Below, in pieces: positions 45,734 through 54,346 of a stretch of DNA of 64,000 bases (position 1 is the first letter of the stretch; the number at the start of each line of letters is the position of its first letter). The notes beneath the pieces were generated by a model that saw only the letters and a list, made by a program, of their open reading frames with translations, was not told where the DNA came from and did no database searches. The stretch is from the NCBI RefSeq assembly GCF_000515415.1, contig NZ_KI911783.1, positions 7,055,831 through 7,119,830 of the forward strand. Reading direction: 5' to 3'. Made by a program: the position numbers and the translations under genes. The stretch is from Bradyrhizobium sp. WSM1417 (GTDB lineage: Bacteria; Pseudomonadota; Alphaproteobacteria; Rhizobiales; Xanthobacteraceae).

Positions 45734-47533
45734 ATGAAACCGACCGATATTGCGGCCCCCGACTACTTTCACAAAGTGGTCGATTGCCAATGGGCCTGTC
45801 CTGCGCACACCCCCGTTCCCGAATACATCCGACTGATCGCCCAAGGCCGCTACAGCGACGCCTATATGATCAACTGGAAATCGAACGTGTTTCCCGGAAT
45901 TCTGGGACGCACCTGCGATCGTCCATGCGAGCCGGCGTGCCGCCGCGGACGCGTCGAGGAGACGCCGGTCGCGATCTGCCGCCTGAAGCGCGTCGCCGCC
46001 GACTTCAAGGACGACATCACGCAACGCCTGCCGCGGCCCTCGGCCAAGAACGGCAAGCGCGTTGCATTCGTCGGCGGCGGTCCCGCTTCGCTGACGGTGG
46101 CCCGCGATCTCGCGCCGCTCGGCTATCACTGCACCGTGTTCGACGCCGATGCCCAAGCCGGCGGCATGATGCGCTCGCAGATCCCGAAATTCCGCCTGCC
46201 CGATTCGGTCATCGACGAGGAGACCGGCTACATCCTGGGTCTCGGCGTCGACTTCAAGGGCGGCCACCGCATCGAGAGCATGAAGGCGCTGCTCGCGGAG
46301 AAGTATGACGCGATCTTCGTCGGCTCCGGCGCACCGCGCGGCCGCGAGCTCGACATTCCCGGACGCAAGGAAGCCGCCGCCAACGTCCATATCGGCATCG
46401 ACTGGCTGTCCTCGGTCTCGTTCGGCCATACCGACAAGATCGGCAAGCGCGTCATCGTGCTCGGCGGCGGCAACACCGCCATGGATTGCTGCCGCACTGC
46501 GCGCCGCCTCGGCGGCGAAGAGGTGAAGGTCGTCGTGCGCTCCGGCTTCGAGGAAATGAAGGCCTCGCCCTGGGAGAAGGAAGACGCGCTCCACGAGGAC
46601 ATCCCGATTCTCAACTTCCTCGTGCCCACGGCCTTCGTCCATGACAACGGCAAGCTCACCGGCATCACCTTCCAGAAGGTGAAGGCCGAATACGACGCCA
46701 AGGGCCGGCGCAACCTCGTGCCCTCGGGCGAGCCGGACCAGACCATCGAATGCGACGACGTGCTGGTCGCGGTCGGCCAGGAGAACGCTTTCCCCTGGAT
46801 CGAGCAGGATTGCGGCATCGAGTTCGACAAATGGCACATGCCCAAGGTCGATCCGAAGACGTTCGTATCCACCAATCCAAAAGTGTTCTTCGGCGGCGAC
46901 GCGGCGTTCGGGCCGAAGAACATCATCTGGGCGGTGGCGCAGGGCCATGACGCCGCGCTGTCGATCCACAAAATGCTCTCGGGCGAGGACGTCACCGAGC
47001 GTCCATTGCCGGAGGTGCACGTCTCCTCGCAGAAGATGGGCATCCACGAATGGAGCTATGACAACGACATCTCCAACGACAAGCGCTACAAGGTGCCGCA
47101 TCGCGACAAGGTGATCGCGCTGAAGGACATCCGCACCGAGGTCGAGCTCGGGTACGACGTCAAGCTGGCGCTGGGCGAGGCCCATCGCTGCCTGAACTGC
47201 GACGTCCAGACCGTGTTCTCGACCTCGCTCTGCATCGAGTGCGATGCCTGCGTCGACATCTGTCCGATGGATTGCATCACCTTCACGGACAATGGCGAGG
47301 AAGGTGATCTCCGTCAGCGCCTGAAAGCGCCCTCGCTGCATCCGGACCAGGATCTCTACGTCTCCAGCGATCTCAAGACCGGGCGCGTGATGGTCAAGGA
47401 CGAGGATGTCTGCCTGCATTGCGGGCTGTGTGCCGAGCGCTGTCCCACCGGCGCCTGGGACATGCAGAAATATTTGATCGAGATGACTCACGCAGGTTCA
47501 GCATGTCCGACAAAAAGCCGATCAGCAGCGTAA
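45734..47533 (+). CDS. GltD-like NAD(P)-FAD oxidoreductase fused to a 2x[4Fe-4S] ferredoxin domain
   Basis: A 599-residue protein. The N-terminal Fer4_20 region has CQWACPAHTPVPEYI and GRTCDRPCEPACRRG. The FAD site is VAFVGGGPASLTVARDL and the NAD(P) site is VIVLGGGNTAMDCCRTA, as in the glutamate synthase small subunit. The C-terminal ferredoxin has CIECDACVDICP (about 500) and CLHCGLCAERCP (about 560). No GltB partner is present; instead the next two genes encode a 2-oxoacid:ferredoxin oxidoreductase, so it probably passes electrons between that enzyme and NAD(P)+. It overlaps the next gene by 31 bp. Confidence 0.9.
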   Translation: MKPTDIAAPDYFHKVVDCQWACPAHTPVPEYIRLIAQGRYSDAYMINWKSNVFPGILGRTCDRPCEPACRRGRVEETPVAICRLKRVAADFKDDITQRLPRPSAKNGKRVAFVGGGPASLTVARDLAPLGYHCTVFDADAQAGGMMRSQIPKFRLPDSVIDEETGYILGLGVDFKGGHRIESMKALLAEKYDAIFVGSGAPRGRELDIPGRKEAAANVHIGIDWLSSVSFGHTDKIGKRVIVLGGGNTAMDCCRTARRLGGEEVKVVVRSGFEEMKASPWEKEDALHEDIPILNFLVPTAFVHDNGKLTGITFQKVKAEYDAKGRRNLVPSGEPDQTIECDDVLVAVGQENAFPWIEQDCGIEFDKWHMPKVDPKTFVSTNPKVFFGGDAAFGPKNIIWAVAQGHDAALSIHKMLSGEDVTERPLPEVHVSSQKMGIHEWSYDNDISNDKRYKVPHRDKVIALKDIRTEVELGYDVKLALGEAHRCLNCDVQTVFSTSLCIECDACVDICPMDCITFTDNGEEGDLRQRLKAPSLHPDQDLYVSSDLKTGRVMVKDEDVCLHCGLCAERCPTGAWDMQKYLIEMTHAGSACPTKSRSAA

Positions 47534-49350
47534 ACGACTTCGTCGTCCGCTTCGCCAACGTCAACGGATCGGGCTCGGCCAGCGCCAACGAGATGTTTGC
47601 GCGCGCGATCCTGCGCCATGGCGTTCCGGTGAGCCCGCGCAACATCTTCCCCTCCAACATCCAGGGACTGCCGACCTGGTACGAGGTGCGGGTGACCGAA
47701 GACGGCCATCTCGGCGCCCGCGGCGGCGTCGACATGATGGTCGCGATGAACCCGCAGACCTGGGACAAGGACGTCGCCGGCATCGAGCCCGGCGGCTATC
47801 TGTTCTACGATTCCACCAAGCCGATGCCGTCTACCAAATTCCGCGACGACATCACCGTAATCGGCGTCCCCCTGACCGCGATCACGAACTCGACCTATAC
47901 CGATCCGCGCCAGCGCCAGCTGTTCAAGAACATCATCTATCTCGGGGCGCTCTCGGCGCTGCTCGACATGGACCCGAAGCTGATCGAGCAGCTGATCGGC
48001 GAGCAGTACAAGGGCAAGGAGAAGCTGCTCTCGTCCAACGTCCACGCGCTGCATCTCGGCCGCGACTGGGCGCTGCAGAACCTGAAATGCCCAACCGGGC
48101 TTCGGGTGAAGAAGTCCGACAAGGTCGGCGACCGCATCTTCATCGAGGGCAACAGCGCCGCCGCGCTCGGCGCCGTCTATGGCGGCGCCACGGTGTGCGC
48201 CTGGTATCCGATCACGCCGTCCTCGTCGGTGGCGGAGGCTTTTACCGCCCACTGCAAGAAGTACCGACACGATCCAAAGACCGACAAGGCGAAATACGCC
48301 ATCGTGCAGGGCGAGGACGAGCTCGCTTCGATCGGAATCGTGATCGGCGCCTCCTGGAACGGCGCGCGCGCCTTCACCGCGACCTCCGGGCCCGGCATCT
48401 CGCTGATGACCGAGTTCATCGGGCTCTCGTATTTCGCCGAGATCCCGGCCGTGATCATGAACATCCAGCGCGCCGGCCCCTCCACGGGCATGCCGACCCG
48501 CACCCAGCAATGCGACATCATCGCCTGCGCCTATGCTTCGCATGGCGACACCAAGCATGTGCTGCTGTTCCCGGAGGATCCCGCCGAGGCGTTTGAGTTC
48601 GCGGCCGCGGCCTTCGATCTCGCCGAGCGGCTCCAGACCACGATCTTCCTGATGCTCGACCTCGACATCGGCATGAACCACCGGCTCTGCCGTCCCCTGA
48701 AATGGGACGATTCCAAGCAATACGACCGCGGCAAGGTGATGACCGCGGAGATGCTGGACGAAGGCCGCGATTTCGGCCGCTATCTTGACGTCGACGGCGA
48801 CGGCATCCCGTATCGAACCTATCCCGGCACGCATCCGACCAAGGGCTCATTTTTTACCCGCGGCACGTCGCGTGACCGCTATGCGCGTTACTCCGAAGAA
48901 GGCTCGGTCTACGCCGACAACATGCAGCGGCTGATGCGCAAGTTCGAGACCGCGCAGGATCTGGTGCCGCGGCCGCTCCAGGCCAATGCCGAACGGCCGA
49001 CCAAATACGGCGTGATCTATTTCGGCTCGACCACGCCGGCAATGGACGAGGCGATCGGATTGCTGGAAGCGCGCGGGCATCAGCTCGATCGCCTGCGCAT
49101 CCGCGCCTTCCCGTTCCATTCGAGCGTGGCGAGCTTCCTTGCCGAGCACGATTTCGTCTACGTGGTCGAGCAGAACCGCGACAGCCAGCTGCGCCAGCTC
49201 ATCGTCAACGAAAACGGCATCGACCCGGTGCGGCTGGTGCCGATCGTGCATTACGACGGCTCGCCGATCACCGCCCGCTTCATCGCAAAAGCCATTGGCG
49301 ACCACCAGGATCACCTCAAGGTGACCCCGCTCCGCAAGGCCGTGTCATGA
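47503..49350 (+). CDS. korA: 2-oxoacid:ferredoxin oxidoreductase, fused gamma-alpha subunit
   Basis: A 615-residue subunit. The gamma domain comes first (about 1-195, FANVNGSGSASANEMFARAIL and TWYEVRVTEDGHLGARGG), then the alpha domain (about 210-600, GAVYGGATVCAWYPITPSSSVAEAF and EDELASIGIVIGASWNGARAFTATSGPG). This is the KorA layout of two-subunit 2-oxoglutarate oxidoreductases. The ATG at 47503 lies inside the end of the flavoprotein gene. It works with KorB to decarboxylate 2-oxoglutarate (or another 2-oxoacid) to acyl-CoA. The exact substrate is inferred from the family. Confidence 0.9.
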   Translation: MSDKKPISSVNDFVVRFANVNGSGSASANEMFARAILRHGVPVSPRNIFPSNIQGLPTWYEVRVTEDGHLGARGGVDMMVAMNPQTWDKDVAGIEPGGYLFYDSTKPMPSTKFRDDITVIGVPLTAITNSTYTDPRQRQLFKNIIYLGALSALLDMDPKLIEQLIGEQYKGKEKLLSSNVHALHLGRDWALQNLKCPTGLRVKKSDKVGDRIFIEGNSAAALGAVYGGATVCAWYPITPSSSVAEAFTAHCKKYRHDPKTDKAKYAIVQGEDELASIGIVIGASWNGARAFTATSGPGISLMTEFIGLSYFAEIPAVIMNIQRAGPSTGMPTRTQQCDIIACAYASHGDTKHVLLFPEDPAEAFEFAAAAFDLAERLQTTIFLMLDLDIGMNHRLCRPLKWDDSKQYDRGKVMTAEMLDEGRDFGRYLDVDGDGIPYRTYPGTHPTKGSFFTRGTSRDRYARYSEEGSVYADNMQRLMRKFETAQDLVPRPLQANAERPTKYGVIYFGSTTPAMDEAIGLLEARGHQLDRLRIRAFPFHSSVASFLAEHDFVYVVEQNRDSQLRQLIVNENGIDPVRLVPIVHYDGSPITARFIAKAIGDHQDHLKVTPLRKAVS

Positions 49351-50402
49351 CCTACATTGCAAAGCCGAAATTCCACCATCCCGGGCTGAAGAAGAACGAG
49401 CTCGGCTACACCCATCGCGACTACGAAGGCAAGATCTCGACGCTCTGCGCCGGCTGCGGCCATGATTCGATCACAGCCTCGATCATCGAGGCCTGCTACG
49501 AGCTTTCGATCGAGCCGCACCGGGTCGCCAAGATCTCGGGCATCGGCTGTTCGTCGAAGACGCCCGACTATTTCCTCGGCAATTCGCACGGCTTCAATTC
49601 CGTGCACGGCCGCATGCCCAGCGTGCTGACCGGCGCCAACCTCGCCAATCGCGATTTGATCTATCTCGGCGTCTCCGGCGACGGCGATTCCGCCTCAATC
49701 GGCTTCGGCCAGTTCGCGCATTCGATCCGGCGCGGCGTCAACATGACCTATATCGTCGAGAACAACGGCGTCTACGGCCTGACCAAGGGCCAGTTCTCAG
49801 CCACCGCCGACCGCGGCTCGAAGTCCAAGAAGGGCGTCACCAACACCGACAACGCCATCGACCTCGTCGCCATCGCGCTGCAGTTGGGCGCGACTTTCGT
49901 GGCGCGCTCGTTCTCCGGCGACAAGACCCAGCTCGTCCCACTGATCGCCGCCGCGATCCGCCACAAGGGCGCGTCGTTCATCGACGTGATTAGCCCCTGC
50001 ATTGCCTTCAACAACCACGCCGGCTCGACCAAGAGCTTCGACTATGTCCGCGAGCACAATGACGCGGTGAACCGGCTCGACGTGCTGGTCGGCCGCGATC
50101 CGATTGCGGTGGATTACGCACCCGGCACGGTGCAAATGGTCGAGCAGCATGACGGCAGCAGGATTGCGCTACGCAAGATCGACGCCGACTACGATCCGCA
50201 TGACCGGCTCGGCGCCCAGACGTTTTTGCAGAAGCACGCCGCAAAGGGGCAGATCGTCACCGGCCTGCTCTACGTCGATCCTGATGCGGAAGATCTGCAC
50301 GAGCATCTCAACACGGTCGAAACGCCGCTCAACACGCTGGAAGCGGATACGCTCTGCCCGGGCTCCGCGGCGCTGGACAAGTTCAACGCCAGCCTGCGGT
50401 GA
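49347..50402 (+). CDS. korB: 2-oxoacid:ferredoxin oxidoreductase, beta (TPP-binding) subunit
   Basis: A 351-residue subunit that binds thiamine diphosphate through GDGDSASIGFGQFAHSIRRG and IVENNGVYG (111-144). Cluster ligands are C34-x2-C37 (CAGCGHDS), C68 (GIGCSSKT) and C218 (VISPCIAFNNH), the spacing known for OFOR beta subunits. The start overlaps korA's stop as ATGA. The stop is 4 bp from the convergent DUF4399 gene, leaving no room for a separate terminator. Confidence 0.92.
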   Translation: MTYIAKPKFHHPGLKKNELGYTHRDYEGKISTLCAGCGHDSITASIIEACYELSIEPHRVAKISGIGCSSKTPDYFLGNSHGFNSVHGRMPSVLTGANLANRDLIYLGVSGDGDSASIGFGQFAHSIRRGVNMTYIVENNGVYGLTKGQFSATADRGSKSKKGVTNTDNAIDLVAIALQLGATFVARSFSGDKTQLVPLIAAAIRHKGASFIDVISPCIAFNNHAGSTKSFDYVREHNDAVNRLDVLVGRDPIAVDYAPGTVQMVEQHDGSRIALRKIDADYDPHDRLGAQTFLQKHAAKGQIVTGLLYVDPDAEDLHEHLNTVETPLNTLEADTLCPGSAALDKFNASLR

Positions 50403-50406
50403 TCGC

Positions 50407-50850
50407 CTACCGTGCCGTGGCGGGCTGCCTGACGCGTATGGTGATCTTCTCCGACACGATGGGCGGCTCGAATGGATAGTGCCTGGCATCGCCCAGCACG
50501 AGTTGAAGCGTGTGCGTTCCGGGCGGAAGCTCGAGCAGCGTTTCGGTCTGCCCCGCCCCGAAATGCAGATGCGACTTGTCCTGCAGGATCGGCTCCTTGG
50601 GATCGATGGGATCGTTGACGTCGATCAGCAGATGATGGTGACCGGCGTTCTGGTACTCGTCGCCGGCATGGGTCACTCCCATGTTGCGCAAGCCGAACCG
50701 CACCCAGAATCCGCCGCGGACCTTCTGCCCGTCATGCGGGGTGATGAAATAGAGCTTTGCGTCCTTGGGCGCTGCCTTGCCTTGCGAAAAGGCTGCCCCC
50801 GGGAGCAATGCGAGCGCCGCCGCCAGCGCGACGCAACGAAAGATCTGCAT
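50407..50850 (-). CDS. DUF4399 exported protein
   Basis: A 147-residue periplasmic protein. The signal peptide is MQIFRCVALAAALALLPGAAFSQG (cleavage after AFS). The mature domain has LYFITPHDGQKVRGGFWVRFGLRNMG, NAGHHHLLIDV and LHFGAGQTETLLELPPGTHTLQLVLGD, the DUF4399 pattern. The His cluster suggests metal binding. ATG 50850 leads straight into the signal; the frame continues upstream but only as a shadow of the cyclase. It follows the cyclase-FGE gene by 17 bp and is likely co-transcribed. Confidence 0.88.
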   Translation of the reverse strand: MQIFRCVALAAALALLPGAAFSQGKAAPKDAKLYFITPHDGQKVRGGFWVRFGLRNMGVTHAGDEYQNAGHHHLLIDVNDPIDPKEPILQDKSHLHFGAGQTETLLELPPGTHTLQLVLGDARHYPFEPPIVSEKITIRVRQPATAR

Positions 50851-50867
50851 CAAACCAACTCCACCAC

Positions 50868-52409
50868 TTAGGGACTGAGCGCCACGCGGAATCCGTGCGT
50901 GGGATAACGAACATTGGTGTCGTAGCCGTCGCGGTTGGACGGCCGCACATATCTCGAATCGTTCTTCCAGGAGCCCGAGCGCAGGACATGAGCGCTGCAG
51001 TCCCCGCTGCTCCATGCCGAGCCGTCGCCGGGCGCGCCTTGATAGGTCTTGTGCCAGCAGTCCTCGACCCACTGATCGATACCGCCGCCCATGTCGTGGA
51101 GCCCGAACGGATTCGGCCTGAAGCTGCCGACCTTCGCCGGCTGCTCGGCCGCGAGATCACCGCAATCCTTGCAACCGGCCATGCCCGGCTGCAGCTTATC
51201 GCCCCACCAATATTTGGTCTGCGTTCCGCCCCGCGCGGCATATTCCCATTCGGCTTCGCTCGGAAGCCGATAAGTCTTCTTCGTCGCCTGAGCGAGATAG
51301 GCCGCATATTGCTGCGCGTCGGTCCAGCTCACATTGCTGACCGGTGCATCGTCCTTCCCGGTCGCCGTGAAGCCGCACGCCTTTGCAGCGGCGCACTCGT
51401 TCCATTCCTGCACGGTCACCGGATATTTTCCGATCGAGAACGGCTTGACCGTCACCTGATGGACAGGACGCTCGGTCGGGTCGTCATTGCTTCCCATCGC
51501 AAAGCTGCCGCCGCGAATGGCGACCATCTCGGGTTCGCGGACGGGAACTGGCGATTGACTTGCCGATTGACTCGTCGATTGATTTGGCGCCGGAGCGGGC
51601 GACGGAGATGGCGAAGCCGCGGAGGGAGACGGCTGCGGCGTCGCTTCGCGTGGCGGAGGCTGCGGGCTCGGTGATGCGGCAGGAGAAACGGTAGTGACGG
51701 CGGCCTGCTCGCCCACCCTGCCCGGCGTCTGAGCCAGCAGATACCACAGCACGCCGGCGGCCATCACCGACAGCGTGATACCCAGGAGAAAGATCAGAGC
51801 ATTCTCGCGCCGCCCCCGCGTCCTGCCGACGGCGTCTGCATCCGGCAGCACTTTATAGACCCGCACGGGATCGGTGATGTTCTTGACTTTGCGGTCCCCG
51901 AGCGACTCGTAGCCGCACACGACCTTGTGCTTGATCTGCTCGTAGATCGCGCCGGAGATAAAGACCTGGCCTGGCTCGGCGATGCCCTCGATGCGCGTTG
52001 CGATGTTGACACCATCGCCGTAGACGTCGTCAGGCTCCACGATGACGTCACCGAGATTGACGCCAATCCGGTACTCGATCCGGGTCTCCTTCGGAAGCGA
52101 GGCGTTGCGGCCGATGAGATTCTGCTGGATAACGATGCTGCATCGGACGGCCTCGACCGGGCTGTCGAAAATGGCGATGAAGCCATCGCCCGTCGTCTTC
52201 ACCAGATTTCCATGGTGTTCGACGATGCTGGGCTGGATGAGATCCCGCTCGATCCGCTTGACGCGGACGTGCGTGCCCTCCTCGTCGGCCTGCATCAGGC
52301 GGCTGTAGGAAGCGATGTCACCGACAATGATGGCCGCGAGACGACGAGGCATCGGGCCGTGCGTGGGCGGCTCGTCATTCCCGGATCTGAAGTTGCGAAT
52401 TTCGCCCAT
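50868..52409 (-). CDS. Class III adenylate/guanylate cyclase fused through a membrane helix to a formylglycine-generating-enzyme-like (SUMF1) domain
   Basis: A 513-residue single-pass membrane protein. The cyclase domain (about 25-185) keeps both metal aspartates, D31 (VGDIASYSRL) and D75 (KTTGDGF), and the transition-state Asn135/Arg139 (DGVNIATRIE). One membrane helix covers about 204-225, then a 60-residue Pro/Ser/Gln linker. An FGE-sulfatase domain follows (about 294-513: MVAIRGGSFAMGSNDD, RLPSEAEWEYAARGG, VLRSGSWKNDSRYVRPSNRDG). The cysteines used by true FGEs near the C-terminus are not seen, so it is more likely a ligand-binding lectin-like domain in the periplasm. GGAG 9 bp upstream favours ATG 52409 over the GTG at 52424. 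Confidence 0.9.
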   Translation of the reverse strand: MGEIRNFRSGNDEPPTHGPMPRRLAAIIVGDIASYSRLMQADEEGTHVRVKRIERDLIQPSIVEHHGNLVKTTGDGFIAIFDSPVEAVRCSIVIQQNLIGRNASLPKETRIEYRIGVNLGDVIVEPDDVYGDGVNIATRIEGIAEPGQVFISGAIYEQIKHKVVCGYESLGDRKVKNITDPVRVYKVLPDADAVGRTRGRRENALIFLLGITLSVMAAGVLWYLLAQTPGRVGEQAAVTTVSPAASPSPQPPPREATPQPSPSAASPSPSPAPAPNQSTSQSASQSPVPVREPEMVAIRGGSFAMGSNDDPTERPVHQVTVKPFSIGKYPVTVQEWNECAAAKACGFTATGKDDAPVSNVSWTDAQQYAAYLAQATKKTYRLPSEAEWEYAARGGTQTKYWWGDKLQPGMAGCKDCGDLAAEQPAKVGSFRPNPFGLHDMGGGIDQWVEDCWHKTYQGAPGDGSAWSSGDCSAHVLRSGSWKNDSRYVRPSNRDGYDTNVRYPTHGFRVALSP

Positions 52410-52424
52410 TGCGGGGGACTCCAC

Positions 52425-52707
52425 AAACTAAAGGCAGACCCCAGCCTACGACCGCCAGAGGCGATCGTCTGTGAAGGCTATCACATCGATGAAATCGGGC
52501 AACGTCGGAGCAATCGTCGGCGTCGAGTTCCGAAAGGCGAAGGCGTCAGCTCGAATGAACCTTCGTGACCCCACCGAAGACTAATGCCCGGCGTGGAACT
52601 TCACCTCGCTCCGTCCTGCGACGATCACGTCGTATTGCGAACGTTGAACGCGTCGCAGCTGGGCCGCGTCTACAGCGTACAGCTCAGCTGCTGCGCGCGA
52701 GGCCATC
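52425..52707. other. Divergent intergenic region
   Basis: No gene seen. Upstream regions of the cyclase and the exported protein at 52708 meet here. AACG (52501) and GTTCC (52527) occur but are 22 bp apart, too far for an EcfG promoter. Confidence 0.4.
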
Positions 52708-53328
52708 ATGAAGCTTTCTCTTTTTGCTGCCGTCTTCCTTGCGGCGCTCGGCGGCGCTGCTTACGGCGAAGAGGCCGACGATATCCGTGAGGCCAGCAAG
52801 GCCGAGGCCGAGACCTTCAACGCGCGCATGTATGCGGGCGCACTCGGCAGCAAGGCCTATGCCTGCTTCGTCCGGCGCTACGACGCCGAGCATCTGGCGC
52901 GCCATCCGAAGCAGAAGGTCGCCTCGATGAAGCTGCTGATCTCGGCGGAATTGGACACGGAAGACAAGCAGCTCCACAACGCCTTCCGCCTCGGCTTCAG
53001 GTATCGTCACCGCTCCGGCGATTTCGACTCCAGCGGCTCCTGTCATCACGCCGTGTTCACCCAGGACGGCAGCGAGATCCGCCTCGGTTGCGGCGTCGAC
53101 TGCGAGGGCGGCGGCATCGGCGTCGCGCTCTCAAAGGACGACAAATCGGCGATCGTGCGGCTGGCGCGGGTCAGGGTCTGGCAGAACAACAAGCCGGATG
53201 AGGATGCCGAACTGTCACTGGTCGCCGGTGCCGACGACGGGATTTTCCGCCTAGATCGAACGGACAACAAGGAATGTGCCTCGCTCGTGACCGACCGCAA
53301 GGAACTCGCCGCGCTCCGCCACAAATGA
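52708..53328 (+). CDS. Exported protein of unknown function
   Basis: A 206-residue periplasmic protein. The signal peptide is LSLFAAVFLAALGGAAYG, followed by an acidic helix (EADDIREASKAEAETFNAR). Cysteines at YACFVRR, GSCHHAVF, LGCGVDCEGGG and NKECASL suggest disulfide bonds. A His pair lies at SGSCHHAVF. I do not recognise a family. It is followed 31 bp later by a DsrE-like gene, so the two may form an operon. Confidence 0.72.
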   Translation: MKLSLFAAVFLAALGGAAYGEEADDIREASKAEAETFNARMYAGALGSKAYACFVRRYDAEHLARHPKQKVASMKLLISAELDTEDKQLHNAFRLGFRYRHRSGDFDSSGSCHHAVFTQDGSEIRLGCGVDCEGGGIGVALSKDDKSAIVRLARVRVWQNNKPDEDAELSLVAGADDGIFRLDRTDNKECASLVTDRKELAALRHK

Positions 53329-53359
53329 TATGTGTCCGGCGCAATCGAGGGAGATCGTC

Positions 53360-53809
53360 ATGAACCGCCGGAACATGTTGTGGAGCGCCATCTCAGGCCT
53401 GGGCGCGGCGCTTGGCGCCTCCAGCGCGACGGCCGCGACCGAAGCCGGCACGGGCAACAAGCTGAAGGTGGTCTATCATTTGAGCGATGCGGAGAAGGTC
53501 AATTTCGTGCTCGGCAACATCCAGAACCACATCGACGGCGTCGGCGGCCCCGAGCATGTGACGATCGCGCTGGTGATCCACGGGCCGGCGCTGAAGGCGT
53601 TTCACTGGGCGCAGGCCAACCCTGACATCAGCAAGCGCGTCGGCGACTTCTCCAAGGATGGCGTCGAGCTTGCCGCCTGCGGCAACACGATGAAGGCGCA
53701 GAACGTCACGCTTACGGATCTATTGCCGGGCTTCGTCAGCGCGGAGAAGGGCGGCGTGGTCCGTTTGGCCGAGCTCCAGTCGCAGGGTTATCTCTATCTG
53801 CGGCCGTAG
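53360..53809 (+). CDS. DsrE-family protein with Tat-like signal
   Basis: A 149-residue protein. NRRNMLWSAISGLGAALGA is a short twin-arginine-like signal, and cleavage is likely at TAATEA. The remainder is a DsrE/DsrF-like fold (LKVVYHLSDAEKVNFVLGNIQNHID, VTIALVIHGPALKAFHW, VELAACGNTMKAQNV). The single Cys in LAACGNTM is at the conserved DsrE position. Stand-alone exported members have no known job. ATG 53360 follows GAGGGAG, so the upstream in-frame start at 53330 is rejected. Confidence 0.85.
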   Translation: MNRRNMLWSAISGLGAALGASSATAATEAGTGNKLKVVYHLSDAEKVNFVLGNIQNHIDGVGGPEHVTIALVIHGPALKAFHWAQANPDISKRVGDFSKDGVELAACGNTMKAQNVTLTDLLPGFVSAEKGGVVRLAELQSQGYLYLRP

Positions 53810-53836
53810 GGCGCGGGAGGCGCCGCTACATTGTCC

Positions 53837-53919
53837 GTCATTGCGAGCGCAGCGAAGCAATCCAGTCCCTCCACGGAGGCAGACTGGATTGCTTCGTCGC
53901 AAGGGCTCCTCGCAATGAC
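53837..53919. repeat. Palindromic repeat family A, copy 9
   Basis: Ends GTCATTGCGAG and CTCGCAATGAC, inner AAGCAATCCAG and CTGGATTGCTT, with a short central loop. It starts 27 bp after the DsrE gene stop and precedes the arsR promoter by about 40 bp. Confidence 0.9.
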
Positions 53920-53959
53920 GGCGGAGCGGGTTGCGCGACGAGTACCGCTCGCAAGGCGC

Positions 53960-54013
53960 TTGACTTACCCATAACTCCAGGGTTATGAATATACCCATAA
54001 CTTACAGGTTATG
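53960..54013 (+). promoter_or_regulatory. arsR promoter with two palindromic operators
   Basis: TTGACT (53960-53965) is a good -35, and TATGAA (53984-53989) at 18-bp spacing is a plausible -10. Two palindromes with identical arms, CATAAC-N6-GTTATG, lie at 53970-53987 and 53996-54013, 26 bp apart. The first covers the -10 and the second includes the ATG at 54011. This is the classic layout for ArsR autorepression. Confidence 0.75.
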
Positions 54014-54346
54014 GATTGCATGTCCGCCGCCGCCCACGATCTTCTGTTCAGGACGCTCGCCGACCCCACCCGTCGGGCGATCTTCGAGCGATTGTGCCGC
54101 GAGGGCGAACAGACGGTCGGGGCTCTGACGGCACTGTCGGGCGTGTCCCAGCCGGCGGTCTCAAAACATCTCGGCGCGCTGAAGCAGGCTGGCCTCGTGC
54201 GCGACCGGCATCAAGGGCGGCAGACCCATTACAGCGCCCAGCCCGGCGCGCTCAATCCGCTGATCGACTGGACCAGCCAGATGGCCGGGTTCTGGCAGAG
54301 CCGGCTCGATGCGCTCGACGATCTCCTGAAGAGGATGGACCAATGA
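54011..54346 (+). CDS. ArsR-family repressor
   Basis: A 111-residue winged-helix protein: LFRTLADPTRRAIFERLCREGEQTV, recognition helix SGVSQPAVSKHLGALKQAGLV and wing RDRHQGRQTHYSAQ. The metal-binding cysteines of true ArsR/SmtB sensors are absent; this is the type paired with SRPBCC (AHSA1) proteins. The start is ATG 54011 or ATG 54020, and the first lies within the second operator. The stop overlaps the next gene as ATGA. Confidence 0.93.
   Translation: MDCMSAAAHDLLFRTLADPTRRAIFERLCREGEQTVGALTALSGVSQPAVSKHLGALKQAGLVRDRHQGRQTHYSAQPGALNPLIDWTSQMAGFWQSRLDALDDLLKRMDQ

Noticed and set aside
50868..52409. True formylglycine-generating activity for the SUMF1-like domain
   Set aside because: The C-terminal cysteine residues expected in active FGEs are not present, and no sulfatase gene is nearby.
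52501..52531. AACG and GTTCC upstream of the cyclase as an EcfG promoter
   Set aside because: The spacer is 22 bp, outside the 16-17 bp range.
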